Shown in pieces: positions 1 to 5,892 of a stretch of DNA of 10,129 bases. The first letter of the stretch is position 1. Every line of letters starts with the position of its first letter. The translations under genes were made by a program, and so were the position numbers. The stretch comes from Clostridiales bacterium UBA1770. Lineage in GTDB: Bacteria > Bacillota > Clostridia > Oscillospirales > CAG-272. The notes under the pieces were generated by a model that saw only the letters and a list, made by a program, of their open reading frames with translations, did no database searches and was not told where the DNA came from. Location: NCBI GenBank assembly GCA_002315325.1, contig DCGU01000011.1, positions 1 to 10,129 on the forward strand, read 5' to 3'.

Positions 1-3
1 TTG

Positions 4-666
4 CTATTGCAATTTACGATTTTTTAAATGTTCTTCTTCAAAACGGGCACACGTCTCCTCGCCGTTTTCCGCCGTTATGCCGGCAAAGGTTTCGCGCCAC
101 GGGGCGCTGTAGGACGTACGCTCAACAATGACGGTGCTGCCGTCAAGCCCCCGCCAATGAAAGACCTCCGGTACGCCGTCCAGGTTCATAACGGCTTCCG
201 AGCGTTTGAAACGGTACATTTTGACACCGAGCTGTGTCATAATTTGCGGGATTTGGGTACACCCCGGCCCCACGTCAGCCGCCCAAAAGGTCGGCATATC
301 TTCGGGCGTTATATCAAACAGGCGGCAGAAGGTACGTGCACCGTCCACGGCGTTACGGATGGTCATTTCCCCATCAAACAGGGCGGGACGCAGCAGCGCC
401 ATACCGCCGTTGGAGACGCAAATGCGGCCTTCGTGCATCATCTGTTTGAAAAGCGGCAGGCTGCCGGGGCAATACTTCACAAATTCACCCACGCTGTGGT
501 CGATATTATCCACCGTCAGCGTCAATTCCGGGTCTTCCTGCATGCACTGCAGATAGGCATCAAAGGCACGGATATAGCGATAGATATGCCATTTGCGCGT
601 ATTGCACCAGGCGTAATCGTGGTGCGCATACGGAATCAAATGGATTTTGCGAATTTCTTTTTCCAC
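4..666 (-). CDS. Truncated glycoside hydrolase family 38 (alpha-mannosidase) N-terminal domain
   Basis: GH38 enzymes are zinc-dependent retaining alpha-mannosidases. The 220-aa product opens with the family's metal motif: residues 8-20 read IHLIPYAHHDYAW, so H15 and D17 match the H-x-D zinc ligands. Residues 127-140 (FWAADVGPGCTQIP) match the segment holding the nucleophile/ligand Asp, here D131, and FHWRGLDGS at 169-177 is the family's F-W-G-D-G block. The GTG start is set by GGAGG nine nt upstream, one nt after the stop of the upstream gene, so translation is probably coupled. No signal peptide is seen, so it is likely cytoplasmic. Family members usually run 800-1000 aa. Here a TAG stop falls at 6-4, before the central and C-terminal domains and the last zinc-binding His. 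The last dozen codons are A-rich and include a run of six A. It may be a pseudogene, a frameshift or sequencing error, or a rearrangement junction. Family is clear; activity as written is doubtful. Confidence 0.8.
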   Translation of the reverse strand: MEKEIRKIHLIPYAHHDYAWCNTRKWHIYRYIRAFDAYLQCMQEDPELTLTVDNIDHSVGEFVKYCPGSLPLFKQMMHEGRICVSNGGMALLRPALFDGEMTIRNAVDGARTFCRLFDITPEDMPTFWAADVGPGCTQIPQIMTQLGVKMYRFKRSEAVMNLDGVPEVFHWRGLDGSTVIVERTSYSAPWRETFAGITAENGEETCARFEEEHLKNRKLQ

Positions 667-667
667 G

Positions 668-1135
668 TCAATTTTCCTCCGGGAAGGTATACAGGAACAA
701 AAACTCGCCTTTATTATTGGACGTGCCGATATGCTCGAACCCACTTCTGCGGTAGAGCATCTGCCCGCGGATATTGGCGGGATGCGTTGTCAAAAGTATC
801 CCGCCCTTGCCGTTTGCCCGACACCAATCCTTAACGGTGTCAATCAGTGCACGCCCCAAATGTTTGCCCTTGCAATCATCTGCCACGACGATACCCATTT
901 CGACAATCTTTTTGCTGATTTGCCAAACGAACACGTACCCCACCATACGGCCGTCCAAGATGGCTGCCCAATGGCGGATATCCGGATCGGGGTCCTCCCC
1001 GAAAAAGCGCATGGTGCGGCGGTAGTTATATCCCGTTGCGTTGAAAAAGAAAGTGGTTTCATAACCCATCTGCGCATAAAAGGCCTCGACGAGCGCTTTG
1101 TCTTCCCCGCGGAAGGGGCGAATCTCTATATCCAC
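668..1135 (-). CDS. GNAT family N-acetyltransferase
   Basis: A single-domain GNAT protein of 155 aa, a typical length; such enzymes move an acetyl group from acetyl-CoA to an amine. The fold elements appear in order: beta-1 DIEIRPFRGED near the N-terminus, HWAAILDGRMVGYVFV at 55-70, the acetyl-CoA-binding motif A with EMGIVVADDCKGKHLGRAL at 79-97 (the basic-x-x-G-R-A pyrophosphate loop), and motif B NIRGQMLYRRSGFEHIG at 121-137. I chose the GTG at 1135 because AGGAGG lies nine nt upstream and the fold starts directly after it. A longer reading from 1189 would run into the promoter -10 and has no ribosome site. The gene is first in an operon with the GH38 ORF, whose GTG starts one nt past this TGA. 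The substrate cannot be told from sequence; the insert around GYNYRRTMRFFGEDPDPDI (36-54) is not part of the canonical motifs. Confidence 0.88.
   Translation of the reverse strand: MDIEIRPFRGEDKALVEAFYAQMGYETTFFFNATGYNYRRTMRFFGEDPDPDIRHWAAILDGRMVGYVFVWQISKKIVEMGIVVADDCKGKHLGRALIDTVKDWCRANGKGGILLTTHPANIRGQMLYRRSGFEHIGTSNNKGEFLFLYTFPEEN
676..680 (-). promoter_or_regulatory. Ribosome binding site of the GH38 ORF
   Basis: GGAGG lies nine nt before the GTG at 666, inside the last codons of the acetyltransferase gene. It sets the start of the GH38 reading frame. Together with the one-nt gap between stop and start, it suggests translational coupling. Confidence 0.7.
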
Positions 1136-1144
1136 GATACCTGT

Positions 1145-1150
1145 CCTCCT
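1145..1150 (-). promoter_or_regulatory. Ribosome binding site of the acetyltransferase gene
   Basis: A full AGGAGG sits nine nt before the GTG at 1135. This is the reason for preferring that GTG over the upstream ATG at 1189, which has no comparable site and overlaps the promoter. Confidence 0.75.
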
Positions 1151-1179
1151 GTATTCCGTTCGACTGTTACTCTTACATA

Positions 1180-1208
1180 AATATAGCATATTTTATATTG
1201 GAAATCAA
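1180..1208 (-). promoter_or_regulatory. Sigma-A type promoter for the acetyltransferase-GH38 operon
   Basis: On the minus strand, TTGATT (1208-1203) and TATATT (1185-1180) are separated by exactly 17 bp of AT-rich spacer. The predicted start falls near 1173, giving a leader of about 38 nt before the GTG at 1135. It is divergent from the promoter at 1312-1340. Confidence 0.65.
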
Positions 1209-1311
1209 CGCTTTTCACTGCCCGTTTTTTCTGATTCCCGGTGTGCGCGCAAAACAGGTCCGTGTTTCCTGTAAAGCCGTCAGATTTCGTACCGGGCGGG
1301 GCAGTTTAGAG

Positions 1312-1340
1312 TTGATTTATCACACAGATTATGTTACTAT
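1312..1340 (+). promoter_or_regulatory. Sigma-A type promoter (extended -10) for the HD-nucleoside hydrolase fusion gene
   Basis: TTGATT (1312-1317), a 17-bp spacer and TACTAT (1335-1340), with a TG dinucleotide at 1332-1333 forming an extended -10. Transcription would start near 1347, giving a leader of about 54 nt. The -35 hexamer is the same TTGATT as in the divergent promoter about 100 bp to the left. Confidence 0.65.
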
Positions 1341-1400
1341 TATATAGATAAAAAACAAACCGAAAAAAGAGCAAACGCGTCGAGGTAAAATAGGATTTAT

Positions 1401-2888
1401 ATGAGAGATACTGAGTTTTATTGCGAGCGAAAACTGGAAAAACTGAATCCCGGGTACAGCAGAATTGTCAAGAGCGTTGCCGTTGTCCTGTTCAACGCCC
1501 TTGAAAAATACAAGCTGTTCTTCCCGGATTTTACGGACCACACGGTGCTCCATTCCCTGCACGTGCTGGAATTTTGCAACGTCATCATCGGGGACTGTGC
1601 GGATGAACTCAACGAAGACGAGCTCTTCATTTTGATTATGAGTGCCTATCTGCACGACTGCGGCATGGGCATCACGGAAGACAATTATAAAGAATTGTAC
1701 GAGCGGGTCGTCAGCAGCGAGTACAGGCTGAAGCATCCGCATGACAATATCAAGGATACCATCCGCAGTTTCCACCATTCCTTCAGCAAGCAAATGATTT
1801 ACAAATACGCGCCCCTTTTCGATATTCCCTCGGAACAGCACATGCAAGCCATCGCACTCGTTTCCGAATCCCACCGGAAAACCGATTTGTTTGATGAGCA
1901 CTATATGCCTGCCGAGATGATGATGCCGAGCGGCAATGCGGTACGGCTGCCGTACCTGGCGGCGCTGATTCGCTTGGCGGACGAACTGGATATTGCCTCG
2001 GACCGCAATTTGGAAATCGGCGACGCGGGACAGCAGACCATCTTCAAACTGATGCATCACGCCATACGCCGCATGCGCATCGAGGAAGACCGCTTTGTCC
2101 TGGAAATCGACACGGACGACCCTGCCCTGTACGATGACATCCTGCAGGAAACCGACAAGCTCAAGGAAACGCTTGCGTATTGCGTCAGCGTCATTGAGCG
2201 GCGCACCCCCTTCCGTATTGCGCAAACCAAGATAGATCTGACGCGCATCGTTTCGGACAAAAAGAAGGTTATTGTGCTGGATACCGATATGCGTGCCGAT
2301 GATACCGCCGCGCTGTCGTTGATCAATACCCTGCCGGTCAAACCGGATTACGTTGTTGTACCGCATCCCCAATACGGTGCCGCTGCCATCTTATTCTCTG
2401 ATTATTGCAGTGAAGCAGGCACAAAAAATGAAATCCCGTTTGCACAATTCGAGGCAGTTTTGTCCGGTTTTGACGCGGTGACCTATATCACAACGGGGGC
2501 ATTAACAAACCTGGCGCAGCTCTTAACCAAAGAAGAAATGCTGCCCCGTTTGAGCGGCATTTACGTCATGGGCGGCGGCATCCAAACGTTCAATGGTGAG
2601 AACGAAACGGAGTCCAATTTTGCCCGCGACCCGCAGGCAGTAAAAAAGCTGCTTTCCGTCGGTCTCAACGTCGCGATTTTCCCGCTTGACGTTACCGAAA
2701 ACAGTATTTCGGACACAAACGTAAAGAAGATACTGCCGCTGCTCTATCTGTCGCATCCGGATGCTTTTGTGCTGCAGGATACACGACTGGTCAGTGACAA
2801 ATACGGGCACACGGCAATCGACGGGGACGGCGAAGCGGTGCATCTTTGCACGAGCATCAAAGACGGCTTTATCCAAGAAAGCTGCTGA
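1401..2888 (+). CDS. HD phosphohydrolase-inosine/uridine nucleoside hydrolase-like fusion protein
   Basis: A 495-aa two-domain protein. Residues about 40-265 form an HD metal-dependent phosphohydrolase domain: H47/H51 (TDHTVLHS), the HD doublet H85-D86 (AYLHDCGMG), H125-H126, H158 (SESHRK) and D194 (RLADELD). This His/Asp spacing resembles the HD-CE/dNTPase-like group rather than the shorter SpoT type. Residues about 289-495 resemble the IU nucleoside hydrolase family, which cleaves nucleoside N-glycosidic bonds using calcium. Visible are VLDTDMRADD (292-301, the DTDxxxDD metal motif), TTGALTNLA (364-372), VMGGG (389-393), ETESNFARDP (402-411, matching the family's E-x-N...DP block) and PLDVTEN. 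The second domain spans about 205 residues against roughly 310 normally and lacks an obvious C-terminal HDP catalytic motif. There is no signal peptide, so it should be cytoplasmic. An AGGA lies five nt before the ATG. The gene is monocistronic, with its own promoter and terminator. Domain calls are solid; the joint function is inferred. Confidence 0.85.
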   Translation: MRDTEFYCERKLEKLNPGYSRIVKSVAVVLFNALEKYKLFFPDFTDHTVLHSLHVLEFCNVIIGDCADELNEDELFILIMSAYLHDCGMGITEDNYKELYERVVSSEYRLKHPHDNIKDTIRSFHHSFSKQMIYKYAPLFDIPSEQHMQAIALVSESHRKTDLFDEHYMPAEMMMPSGNAVRLPYLAALIRLADELDIASDRNLEIGDAGQQTIFKLMHHAIRRMRIEEDRFVLEIDTDDPALYDDILQETDKLKETLAYCVSVIERRTPFRIAQTKIDLTRIVSDKKKVIVLDTDMRADDTAALSLINTLPVKPDYVVVPHPQYGAAAILFSDYCSEAGTKNEIPFAQFEAVLSGFDAVTYITTGALTNLAQLLTKEEMLPRLSGIYVMGGGIQTFNGENETESNFARDPQAVKKLLSVGLNVAIFPLDVTENSISDTNVKKILPLLYLSHPDAFVLQDTRLVSDKYGHTAIDGDGEAVHLCTSIKDGFIQESC

Positions 2889-2927
2889 GCCCAGGCAACA
2901 AAAGAACGATTCCTATTTCCTATATAG

Positions 2928-2980
2928 AACGATACCCCGCCGCTGTTTGATAGCAGTGCGGCGGGGTATCGTTTTTATTT
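2928..2980 (+). terminator. Rho-independent terminator of the HD-nucleoside hydrolase gene
   Basis: A perfect 16-bp stem (2928-2943 with 2958-2973, core CCCCGCCGC/GCGGCGGGG) encloses a 14-nt loop and runs into GTTTTTATTT. It lies 40 nt past the stop codon. The lipoprotein gene converges from the other side, and its transcripts would read the same stem. The minus strand has no good U-run after it, so termination in that direction should be weaker. Confidence 0.92.
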
Positions 2981-3011
2981 GGTCACAGCAATAACCGAAC
3001 CTGTCAAACCG

Positions 3012-3656
3012 TCAATCCGTTTCCACAGGAAGTGCGGTGTAATCGACAAAGTCGTAGAAGGTGACGGATTCGATTGTCAGGGTCTGGAGTTCCACGTCGG
3101 ACACGTCGAACAGCGACTCGAATTTTTGCACGGTGACGATTTTGTAGATATAGTAATCGTCGCCGTATTCGAAGAAGAGATAATCGTCTTCCTCATTATT
3201 GAGTCCCATAAGGCAAAGGCCGTCGGCCTCCAGGTCGCCGATGGTTTTGCCGACGTAATCGGCGTAGGTTTCCTGTGCCGGGATTTTATCGCAGAGGTTC
3301 TTTTGCGTAACGCCCCCGATTGATTCGAGATAGGCGTAACACGTCTGCTCGTAATTATCAATCATCCAATCGATATCAAAGAAAACGTCTGCCTGTGCCT
3401 CGGTCATCTTACATTGGACCAAAATGAAATCCGTATGGTCGGCGTTGACGAATGCAACGCTCATCACACCGTCACAGTAGGTGGACCCACCCATGGTATA
3501 CCCTTCCATCGCAGACGCATCACCCGACGGTTCCTGTTTTTCGACAGAGGATTCTTCGCCGCAGGAAGACAGGGTCAACAAAGCACCGCCGCAAAGAAAA
3601 ACACATAATAGAAGGGATACGTAAGCCAAAACAACTGATTTTTTACGTTTCGTCAT
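3012..3656 (-). CDS. Putative lipoprotein of unknown function
   Basis: A 214-aa predicted lipoprotein I do not recognise. It has a basic N-terminus (TKRKK), a hydrophobic segment at about 8-29 and a lipobox LSSC with the lipidated Cys at 32. A short Ser/Glu/Gly-rich linker (33-50) follows, then a compact acidic domain rich in Asp, Glu and aromatics. Noticeable stretches are FFDIDWMIDNYEQ (92-104), EEDDYLFFEYGDDYYIYKI (155-173) and a C-terminal FYDFVDYTALPVETD. Beyond the signal region the domain has Cys at 61, 82, 106, 122 and 148. The ATG at 3656 was chosen because GGAGAG sits seven nt upstream and the signal peptide starts there; the frame is open further upstream to 3818, but that extension crosses the promoter. 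Acidic secreted domains of this kind are common in Firmicute lipoproteins, but no function can be assigned. The gene stands alone, with its own promoter, next to the nucleoside-transport operon. Confidence 0.82.
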   Translation of the reverse strand: MTKRKKSVVLAYVSLLLCVFLCGGALLTLSSCGEESSVEKQEPSGDASAMEGYTMGGSTYCDGVMSVAFVNADHTDFILVQCKMTEAQADVFFDIDWMIDNYEQTCYAYLESIGGVTQKNLCDKIPAQETYADYVGKTIGDLEADGLCLMGLNNEEDDYLFFEYGDDYYIYKIVTVQKFESLFDVSDVELQTLTIESVTFYDFVDYTALPVETD

Positions 3657-3684
3657 AAAAACACTCTCCGTTTTTTCGCCGATT

Positions 3685-3706
3685 CCGTGCCGACGTGACG
3701 GCACGG
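3685..3706 (-). repeat. Perfect inverted repeat in the lipoprotein leader
   Basis: CCGTGCCG (3685-3692) and CGGCACGG (3699-3706) form a perfect 8-bp inverted repeat around a 6-nt loop. It lies between the predicted transcription start (about 3719) and the ribosome site at 3664-3669 of the lipoprotein gene. No U-run follows it, so it is not a terminator. It could be an operator or a leader RNA hairpin affecting stability or translation. Confidence 0.6.
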
Positions 3707-3725
3707 GACGCCTATCTATATGCGT

Positions 3726-3754
3726 ATTATACCATATTTCCGTTTGAGAATCCA
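3726..3754 (-). promoter_or_regulatory. Extended -10 promoter of the lipoprotein gene
   Basis: On the minus strand, a perfect TATAAT (3731-3726) is preceded by TGG, giving an extended -10. A weak -35 TGGATT (3754-3749) sits at 17-bp spacing. The leader to the ATG at 3656 is about 63 nt and contains the 8-bp inverted repeat at 3685-3706. Confidence 0.7.
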
Positions 3755-3816
3755 CCCCGACGCTCCTGCCGCTGCTGCAATACGACGGCACAGCGACCTG
3801 CGTGACAGGTACCGAC

Positions 3817-3852
3817 AAAAAAGAACGAGGACGAACCGTCCCCGTTCTTTTT
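3817..3852 (-). terminator. Rho-independent terminator of the nucleoside ABC transporter operon
   Basis: Read on the minus strand, a stem of about 16 bp (3852-3837 with 3833-3818, one G-U wobble, core GGGGACG/CGTCCTC) closes a 3-nt loop and runs into TTTTTT (3822-3817). It lies 35 nt past the stop codon of the binding-protein gene. The opposite strand also ends in TTCTTTTTCT, so it may stop transcription from both sides. Confidence 0.92.
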
Positions 3853-3887
3853 CTATTGCCGCGGTCCTGTCGGACTGCGGTGCAATA

Positions 3888-4907
3888 TTATTTCATGAAA
3901 GTGCCGTTGATCATTTCCTGCAGGTAAGCGTTGTACTTTTCCTGAATTTCGGCAGGAACCAGTTCGGTATTGATCTTACCGGCAGAGAGACAACCGTTCT
4001 CCATCGTACCGTAGATAACTTCGCCGCCGAAGGTCTTGTTCTCAACAGCCTGCATGCAAGCCTTGATCATAGCGGCGTTGTCGGTAATCTGAGAGCAGAT
4101 AACGCAGGGGTTCTGACCGAGAATGTCGGCAGGCTGTGCGATATCGAAAATGGTGATGGCACCGGCCTTGGTATTTGCTTCGTCAATGGCAGCGCGTGCA
4201 CCGGAGTCAACGGCAGAAGCGTCGCCGAAGAAGACGTCGGCACCGTCGGCAATCAGAGCAGATGCAAATTCCTTACCCTTGGAAGCGTCGTTGAAGTTGC
4301 CGACGTAGGGCACGTTCAACAGTTCAACGGTTTTGCCTTCCTTAGCGGCAACGTACTTAGCAGCTTCTTCAAAGCCCTTTGCCTTAGCCTTGGTGGTTTC
4401 GAGTTCCATACCGCCGATAAAGCCGAGCTTGCAGGATTCGGTCATCAAACCGGCCAATGCACCGGCAATCCAACCAATCTGGGTTGCGTTGGGGAGAAGA
4501 GAGGTAACGTTTTTGTTTTCAGCCTTTTCGGGCAGCGTAGCGGCACCGTTCAAAAGAGCGAAGCATACGTCGGGATACTCTGCAGCGGCCTGCAGAACGG
4601 CGTCGGAGTATTGAGAACCGGGAGCGAAAATGAGATCGTAATCGAGGTTGCAGTAGGAAATGATGGCTTCATAATAAGCGTTCTGTGCGATGGAATCGGA
4701 ATAAGCGGTTTCCCAACCCTGGGCTGCAGCGGCATTGACCATGGCGTTGTAGCAAGCAGCGCCCCAACCGCCGTCCTTAATGTTACTGTCGCAGATCATG
4801 GCCACTTTAAAGCCATCTTTTTTCTCTTCGTTTCCGCAGGAAACGAGTGCCAGAGACAATGCCATAACCATGGCAAGAACCAAAACAAGTGCAGTGAGTT
4901 TTTTCAT
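3888..4907 (-). CDS. bmpA: BMP family ABC transporter substrate-binding lipoprotein (nucleoside-binding)
   Basis: The 339-aa product is a BMP/PnrA-type substrate-binding lipoprotein, anchored outside the membrane to capture nucleosides for the NupOPQ importer. The signal peptide (MKKLTALVLVLAMV...) ends in lipobox LVSC with Cys24. The domain starts with FKVAMICDSNIKDGGWGAAC (33-52), the counterpart of the family's D-x-x-F-N block. It also has DLIFAPGSQYSDAV (91-104), TQIGWIAGALAG (142-153), LGFIGGMELETTKAKAKGFE (161-180) and GADVFFGDAS (222-231), all in family order, and the length is typical. GGGAG lies eight nt before the ATG. It is the last gene of the importer operon, 60 nt after the permease, though in Bacillus-type loci the binding protein comes first. 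The part after 250 (ITIFDIAQPADI) differs from the usual GVD-DQ motif, so the ligand may differ from the guanosine/inosine of better-known members. Confidence 0.92.
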   Translation of the reverse strand: MKKLTALVLVLAMVMALSLALVSCGNEEKKDGFKVAMICDSNIKDGGWGAACYNAMVNAAAAQGWETAYSDSIAQNAYYEAIISYCNLDYDLIFAPGSQYSDAVLQAAAEYPDVCFALLNGAATLPEKAENKNVTSLLPNATQIGWIAGALAGLMTESCKLGFIGGMELETTKAKAKGFEEAAKYVAAKEGKTVELLNVPYVGNFNDASKGKEFASALIADGADVFFGDASAVDSGARAAIDEANTKAGAITIFDIAQPADILGQNPCVICSQITDNAAMIKACMQAVENKTFGGEVIYGTMENGCLSAGKINTELVPAEIQEKYNAYLQEMINGTFMK

Positions 4908-4940
4908 TTTTCTTTCTCCCGTTTATTTTTATTTTATCAC

Positions 4941-4954
4941 AACGCTTTCGCGTT
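4941..4954 (-). promoter_or_regulatory. Intergenic GAAA-loop hairpin before the binding-protein gene
   Basis: In the 60-nt gap between the permease and the binding-protein gene, the minus-strand RNA has a 5-bp stem AACGC/GCGTT closed by a GAAA tetraloop. It is followed by an A/U-rich run up to the ribosome site GGGAG at 4916-4920. No U-run follows, so it is not a terminator. A processing or stability element that raises binding-protein output is one reading. A weak extended -10 (TGATAAAAT) right after it could also be an internal promoter, but no -35 supports this. Confidence 0.4.
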
Positions 4955-4967
4955 ATAACCGATTGAA

Positions 4968-5891
4968 TTACCGCAACTCGCGGCGATAGGGTTGTCCGTT
5001 GGCCTTGGGACCCGCCTGCTTTGCGCCGATGATGCTGAGCAGCATAACCGTGGCGATATACGGAATACCCTGGAAGAACTGGTAAGGAATGCCGATGCCG
5101 AGCACCTGCAGTTTAATCTGCAGGGCATCGCAAAGACCGAAGAAGAGACAGGCGAGCAATACGCCCTTGGCGTTCCAGCGGCCGAAAATAACGGCTGCCA
5201 GCGCGATAAAGCCGCGGCCGGCCACGATACCGTCGGTATAGGTACCGGAATAGCAGGTGGTGATATAGGCACCGCCGACACCGGACAAAAAGCCGCAAAT
5301 CGTACAAGCCAAATACTTGATGCCGACGACGTTGATGCCCAGCGTTGCGGCAGCCTGCGGATGTTCGCCGACTGCTTTATAGTTGAGACCGAAACGCGTC
5401 TTTTTAAAGAAGATTGCCGTGAAAATGACCAGCACGACGGTGATATACACCATCAGGTTTTGATTGAACAGCAAATTACCGACGACGGGAATATCCTTCA
5501 AAAAAGGGATATTGACGCCGGACAGGATTTGCACCTGTTTCAAACCAGAGGTATCGTCGGTAAAGACGCGATAGAGGAACGAGGCAAGTGCGGGGGCAAA
5601 AATGTTAATGGCCATACCGTACACCGTATGGTCGGCGCAAAGATGAATGGTGGAAAAGGCGTAAACCATATTGACGGCTACGCCGGCAAGGCCGCCGCAA
5701 AGCAAACCCAGCCAAACGGAACCGGTACCGTAACAAATGAGGAAGCCGACGAGCGCACCGAGCGCTGCCAAGCCCTCCAAACCGATATTGACCATACCGG
5801 CACGCTGGCCGTACAACTCTGCTAAAGAAATCAACAAAAGGGGAATTGCCAAGCGTACGGTGGTTTCCAATAATCCCGTAATCCAGGTCAT
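4968..5891 (-). CDS. nupQ: Nucleoside ABC transporter permease (NupQ/YufQ-like)
   Basis: A 307-aa integral membrane permease of the BPD_transp_2 group, the second transmembrane subunit of BmpA-type nucleoside importers. Most of the chain is hydrophobic helices. Diagnostic motifs are the N-terminal GMVNIGLEGLAALGALVG (32-49), GEHPQAAATLGINVVGIKYL in the middle with the following SGVGGAYI, and GRGFIALAAVIFGRWNAKG, all family hallmarks in order. The ATG at 5891 is preceded by AAGGGGG nine nt upstream; a longer frame to 6071 exists but lies inside the nupP gene. The ATG begins one nt after the nupP stop, so the two permeases are probably made in fixed ratio. The C-terminus is short and basic (NGQPYRRELR). 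Nucleoside specificity is inferred from the family and from the BMP protein downstream. Confidence 0.92.
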   Translation of the reverse strand: MTWITGLLETTVRLAIPLLLISLAELYGQRAGMVNIGLEGLAALGALVGFLICYGTGSVWLGLLCGGLAGVAVNMVYAFSTIHLCADHTVYGMAINIFAPALASFLYRVFTDDTSGLKQVQILSGVNIPFLKDIPVVGNLLFNQNLMVYITVVLVIFTAIFFKKTRFGLNYKAVGEHPQAAATLGINVVGIKYLACTICGFLSGVGGAYITTCYSGTYTDGIVAGRGFIALAAVIFGRWNAKGVLLACLFFGLCDALQIKLQVLGIGIPYQFFQGIPYIATVMLLSIIGAKQAGPKANGQPYRRELR

Positions 5892-5892
5892 A

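Noticed and set aside
28..834. Plus-strand open frame (268 codons) opposite GH38 and the acetyltransferase
   Set aside because: It spans two real genes on the other strand and shows no domain or start signal.
1136..1189. Longer N-terminus for the acetyltransferase from the ATG at 1189
   Set aside because: The added residues overlap the -10 region and predicted transcription start, and the GNAT fold begins at the GTG at 1135 behind AGGAGG.
1216..1232. T-run after GCCCG at 1221-1230 as a plus-strand terminator
   Set aside because: There is no matching stem before the T-run, and no plus-strand gene ends here.
1329..2372. Minus-strand open frame (347 codons) opposite the HD domain
   Set aside because: It runs through the promoter and start of the fusion gene, its translation is low-complexity shadow sequence, and all motifs lie on the plus strand.
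3720..4958. Long plus-strand open frame (412 codons) opposite the binding-protein gene
   Set aside because: It is antisense to a clear BMP-family gene, has no ribosome site, and its translation has no recognisable domain; it reflects codon bias of the true gene.
4992..5825. Plus-strand open frame (277 codons) opposite nupQ
   Set aside because: Antisense shadow of a well-recognised permease; polar composition, no ribosome site.
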